DNA from: Flagellatimonas centrodinii
GTDB lineage: Bacteria; Pseudomonadota; Gammaproteobacteria; Nevskiales; Nevskiaceae
Length of the DNA stretch: 64,000 bases
Assembly: GCF_016918765.2 (NCBI RefSeq)
Contig: NZ_CP092104.1
Location: forward strand, 3,038,001 to 3,102,000
Direction of reading: 5' to 3'
Positions 61,422-64,000 of this stretch are shown here, piece after piece; within the stretch, counting starts at the first letter, position 1; the number at the start of each line of letters is the position of its first letter. The translations under genes were made by a program, and so were the position numbers. The notes under the pieces were generated by a model, which made no database searches, was not told where the DNA came from, and saw only the letters and a list, made by a program, of their open reading frames with translations.

Positions 61422-64000
61422 AGCACTCGACATCGCCGTCATCGGCATGTCCGGCGTTTACGCCGGCTCCCGTGATGTCCGCGCCTACTGGCAGAACATC
61501 CTGGACCGGCGCTATTGCGTCTCCGAGGCGCCGGAGGGCTGGTCACGGGGCGTGCTCGATCGCGACCAGCGGGCTGCCAATCGGGTCTATACCGCCCAGG
61601 GCGGCTGGCTGCACGATCTCGCCGAGTTCGATCCGCGCGAGTTCGGTGTCATGCCCAACACCGTCGACGGCCGCGAACCCGATCACTTCCTTGCGCTGAA
61701 GCAGTCGCGTGATGCCCTGCGCGATAGCGGCTATCTCGACAAGCCCTTCAACCACGAGCGGGCCGGCATCATTCTCGGCCGTGGCAACAACACCAATCGT
61801 GGCGCCGCCAACCTGCTCGCCCATGGCAATGAGATCGACCAGATGGTCGACATCGTCGCGAAGGTGCGTCCGGACTTCAGCGAGACCGAGCTGACTGCGC
61901 TGCGGGAGGGTCTGCGCGCGCAACTGCCACCCTTCAACCCGGAGATGCTGCCAGGCCTGATTCCCAACATTACCACCGGCATCATCGCCAACCGCCTGGA
62001 CCTGATGGGCCCGAACTGTATCGTCGATGCGGCCTGTGCATCGTCACTGGTGGCCCTGGAACAGGCGTGCCGGGAGCTGCAGCTGGGGCGCTGCGACCTG
62101 ATGCTCTCGGGCGGCGTCCATGCACAGACGCCACCCCACAGCTACATGATCTTTTCCCAGATCAACGCCCTGTCGCGCGAGCGTATCCGTCCCTTTGACG
62201 CCGCCGGCACCGGCACCCTGCTCGGCGAAGGTTGCGGAGTGGTGGTGCTGAAGCGCCTGGCCGATGCCGAACGTGATGGCGACCGCATCTATGCCGTCAT
62301 CAAGGGTATCGGGGTCGCCAGTGACGGTCGCGCCAAGGGGTTGTTCGCGCCGCGCATGGAAGGTCAGGTAGTGGCGATGCGCCGCGCCTATGAGAGCAGT
62401 GGCATCGACCCGATGACGGTCAGCCTGATCGAGGCACACGCCACCGGCATCCCGCTGGGTGACCGCACCGAAGTGCAGTCGCTGACCGAAATCTTCGGCC
62501 CACGGCGCGGTTTGCCGACCATCGCGCTGGGCTCGGTCAAGAGCCAGATCAGCCATGCCATCCCGGCCTCCGGTGCCGCCAGCCTGATCAAGACCACGCT
62601 GGCCCTGCACCACAAGGTGCTGCCGCCAATGCTGATTGGTGACCCGGCACCACACCTGGCCCTCGACAAGACGCCGTTCTATCTCAACGCCATTGCTCGC
62701 CCCTGGGTGCATGACCCGCGGCAACCGCGACGTGCCGGTGCCAATGCCTTCGGCTTCGGCGGCATCAATGCCCATGTCCTGCTTGAAGAGTACCGGCCCG
62801 CCGGGCGCCCGGTGCAGGTCGCGGTATTGCATGCTCCCAGCGACGGCGAGCTGGTGATGCTGGCGGCCGCCGATCGTAGCGCCCTGCTGTCCGCGGTCGA
62901 TGCGCTGGCCGCCCGCCTGTCACAGGCACCGGCACCCTTGCTGGCATCGATTGCGGCGGCTTGCGCTGAAAGCGCACACGGGCAGCACCGTCTGGCGATC
63001 ATCGCCACCGATCTTGACGACCTGCGCAAGAAGCTCGGACAGGCACGTGACAAGCTGACCGCTGCCGATGCGCAGCCGTTCAAGACCCGTGGCGGGCTCC
63101 ACTACGGCGTCGGCCCCCGCCCCGGCAAGCTGTGCTTCCTGTTCCCCGGGGAGGGCGCGCAGTACCCGGGCATGCTCAATGATGTCTGCGTCCAGTTCCC
63201 GGCGGCGCGCGCGTGGTTCGACTTTCTGGAAGAAACCGTGGTCCCCGGCGAACGGGATTCGCGGGCGCCCATCGTGTTTGCGCCGCCAACGACACTCACT
63301 GTCGATGAGCGTGCTGCGCTGGACCAGCGTCTGTTCGACATGGACGTGGCATCGGAAACCGTGTTCGCCGCCAGCATGGCCCTGTTCGATGTCCTGACCG
63401 GTCTCGGCCTGAAGGCTGACGCCATGCTCGGTCACTCGACCGGCGAGAACACCGCCCTTACGGCATCCCGCGTGCGTCGTTTTGACGACCGTCGTGAGAT
63501 CGCCGATACGGTGCGCGACCTCAATCGGATCTACCGCGAGCTCGACGCCCGTGGCGAGATCGCCGAGGGCGCCCTGCTGACGCTCGGCGCACTGGATGCC
63601 GCCCAGCGCGAGGCGCTGTTGGCTCATGAGGGCGATGAGCTGGTGGTGGCGATGGACAACTGCCCGAACCAGTTGGTGGTGTTCGGCGCCCGCGACGCCA
63701 TCGACCGCCTCAAGAAGACGCTTTCCGCCGAGGGCGCGATCTGCGCCGAACTGCCGTTCGGCCGCGCCTATCACACCGCCCTGTTCAAGCCGATCGCCGA
63801 TGCCTACCGCCGCTACTTCGAAAGCATCGATTTTGGTCCTGGCATCGCCACGCTCTACAGCGCCCGCAGTGCGGCTCCGTTCCCGGACGAGGCAAGCGCC
63901 ATTCGCGAAACCGTGGCGCAGCAGTGGGAGAACCGGGTGCGCTTCACCGACACCATCGAGCGGCTGTATGCCGACGGTGTCCGGGTGTTTGTCGAAGTCG
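61414..64000 (+). CDS. second Pfa-like synthase subunit, KS-AT (partial)
   Basis: The frame starts with GTG 61414, overlapping the previous stop by 8 bp, and runs past the window end (862 residues seen). A ketosynthase (about 5-460) has VDAACASSLVALEQA with Cys208, EAHATGIPLGD with its His, and SVKSQISHAIPASGAAS. An acyltransferase-type domain follows (about 570-860) with FLFPGEGAQYPGM and the nucleophile Ser675 in GHSTGEN. The pattern is that of PfaB/PfaC-like subunits (KS-AT or KS-CLF), and more domains may follow beyond the window. The KS keeps all three catalytic residues, so it is not a plain chain-length factor. It is co-transcribed with the first megasynthase gene. Confidence 0.88.
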   Translation, partial: MAEALDIAVIGMSGVYAGSRDVRAYWQNILDRRYCVSEAPEGWSRGVLDRDQRAANRVYTAQGGWLHDLAEFDPREFGVMPNTVDGREPDHFLALKQSRDALRDSGYLDKPFNHERAGIILGRGNNTNRGAANLLAHGNEIDQMVDIVAKVRPDFSETELTALREGLRAQLPPFNPEMLPGLIPNITTGIIANRLDLMGPNCIVDAACASSLVALEQACRELQLGRCDLMLSGGVHAQTPPHSYMIFSQINALSRERIRPFDAAGTGTLLGEGCGVVVLKRLADAERDGDRIYAVIKGIGVASDGRAKGLFAPRMEGQVVAMRRAYESSGIDPMTVSLIEAHATGIPLGDRTEVQSLTEIFGPRRGLPTIALGSVKSQISHAIPASGAASLIKTTLALHHKVLPPMLIGDPAPHLALDKTPFYLNAIARPWVHDPRQPRRAGANAFGFGGINAHVLLEEYRPAGRPVQVAVLHAPSDGELVMLAAADRSALLSAVDALAARLSQAPAPLLASIAAACAESAHGQHRLAIIATDLDDLRKKLGQARDKLTAADAQPFKTRGGLHYGVGPRPGKLCFLFPGEGAQYPGMLNDVCVQFPAARAWFDFLEETVVPGERDSRAPIVFAPPTTLTVDERAALDQRLFDMDVASETVFAASMALFDVLTGLGLKADAMLGHSTGENTALTASRVRRFDDRREIADTVRDLNRIYRELDARGEIAEGALLTLGALDAAQREALLAHEGDELVVAMDNCPNQLVVFGARDAIDRLKKTLSAEGAICAELPFGRAYHTALFKPIADAYRRYFESIDFGPGIATLYSARSAAPFPDEASAIRETVAQQWENRVRFTDTIERLYADGVRVFVEV

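Overview
The window reads as chromosome of a GC-rich gammaproteobacterium. The best single clue is the block from 30.4 to 50.1 kb (metZ-purF-cvpA-dedD-folC-accD-trpA-trpB-trpF-truA-fimV-usg-asd-leuB-leuD-leuC, all on the minus strand), which follows the classic Pseudomonas/Xanthomonas/Nevskiales gene order. The many acyl-CoA dehydrogenases and the fatty-acid/polyketide megasynthase suggest a lipid-metabolising lineage such as Nevskiales/Solimonadaceae. That lineage assignment is inference; no rRNA gene is present to test it.

Layout. 0-9.6 kb: a bile-acid-symporter-family carrier and an SDR on the plus strand, then a minus-strand fatty-acyl-CoA oxidation block (alpha/beta hydrolase, two adjacent acyl-CoA dehydrogenases of which one lacks the usual catalytic Glu motif, and a 595-aa DmdC-like dehydrogenase), then plus-strand fadH. 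9.6-11.9 kb: ferrous iron uptake operon feoA-feoB-Cys-rich small protein. 11.9-16.4 kb: small housekeeping or stress genes (two GFA proteins, DUF2200, YdeI-like, GST, two transglutaminase-like proteins).

16.4-26.4 kb is a genomic island. On its right side (22.2-26.4 kb) it is an integron-type gene cassette array without an integrase in the window: minus-strand ORFs, each followed by an attC-like site (RYYYAAC...GTTRRRY). The array continues left to about 18.3 kb but is broken by two identical direct copies of an IS5-family element (target duplications CTAA and TTAG). One splits a DUF5677-like cassette gene; the other sits in an attC core. The left two thirds are also seeded with at least five copies of a roughly 64-bp palindrome (arms AATAGGGGACAGACCACGATT) plus several half copies. 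Cassette genes are mostly small membrane or unknown proteins and look AT-rich against their surroundings.

26.97-29.6 kb: a VTT/DedA-type membrane protein, a YbhP-like EEP phosphodiesterase and ClsB-like cardiolipin synthase in one operon. 29.6-50.1 kb: the core biosynthetic block, with local insertions that are not canonical (DUF455 ferritin-like protein, a lone EcfT-like membrane protein, and two hotdog thioesterases between leuC and leuD). A divergent LysR regulator follows.

51.6-64 kb: a plus-strand operon with a short alkaline-phosphatase/sulfatase-superfamily protein, a 2992-aa Pfa-like megasynthase (two NMO/PfaD-like flavin barrels - KS - AT - four ACPs - KR - DH) and a second synthase gene (KS-AT, cut by the window end). 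The fused N-terminal PfaD-like region makes this a compact, probably secondary-lipid, synthase whose product cannot be read from sequence alone. Together with the CALIN-like cassette array it is the most interesting content of the window.
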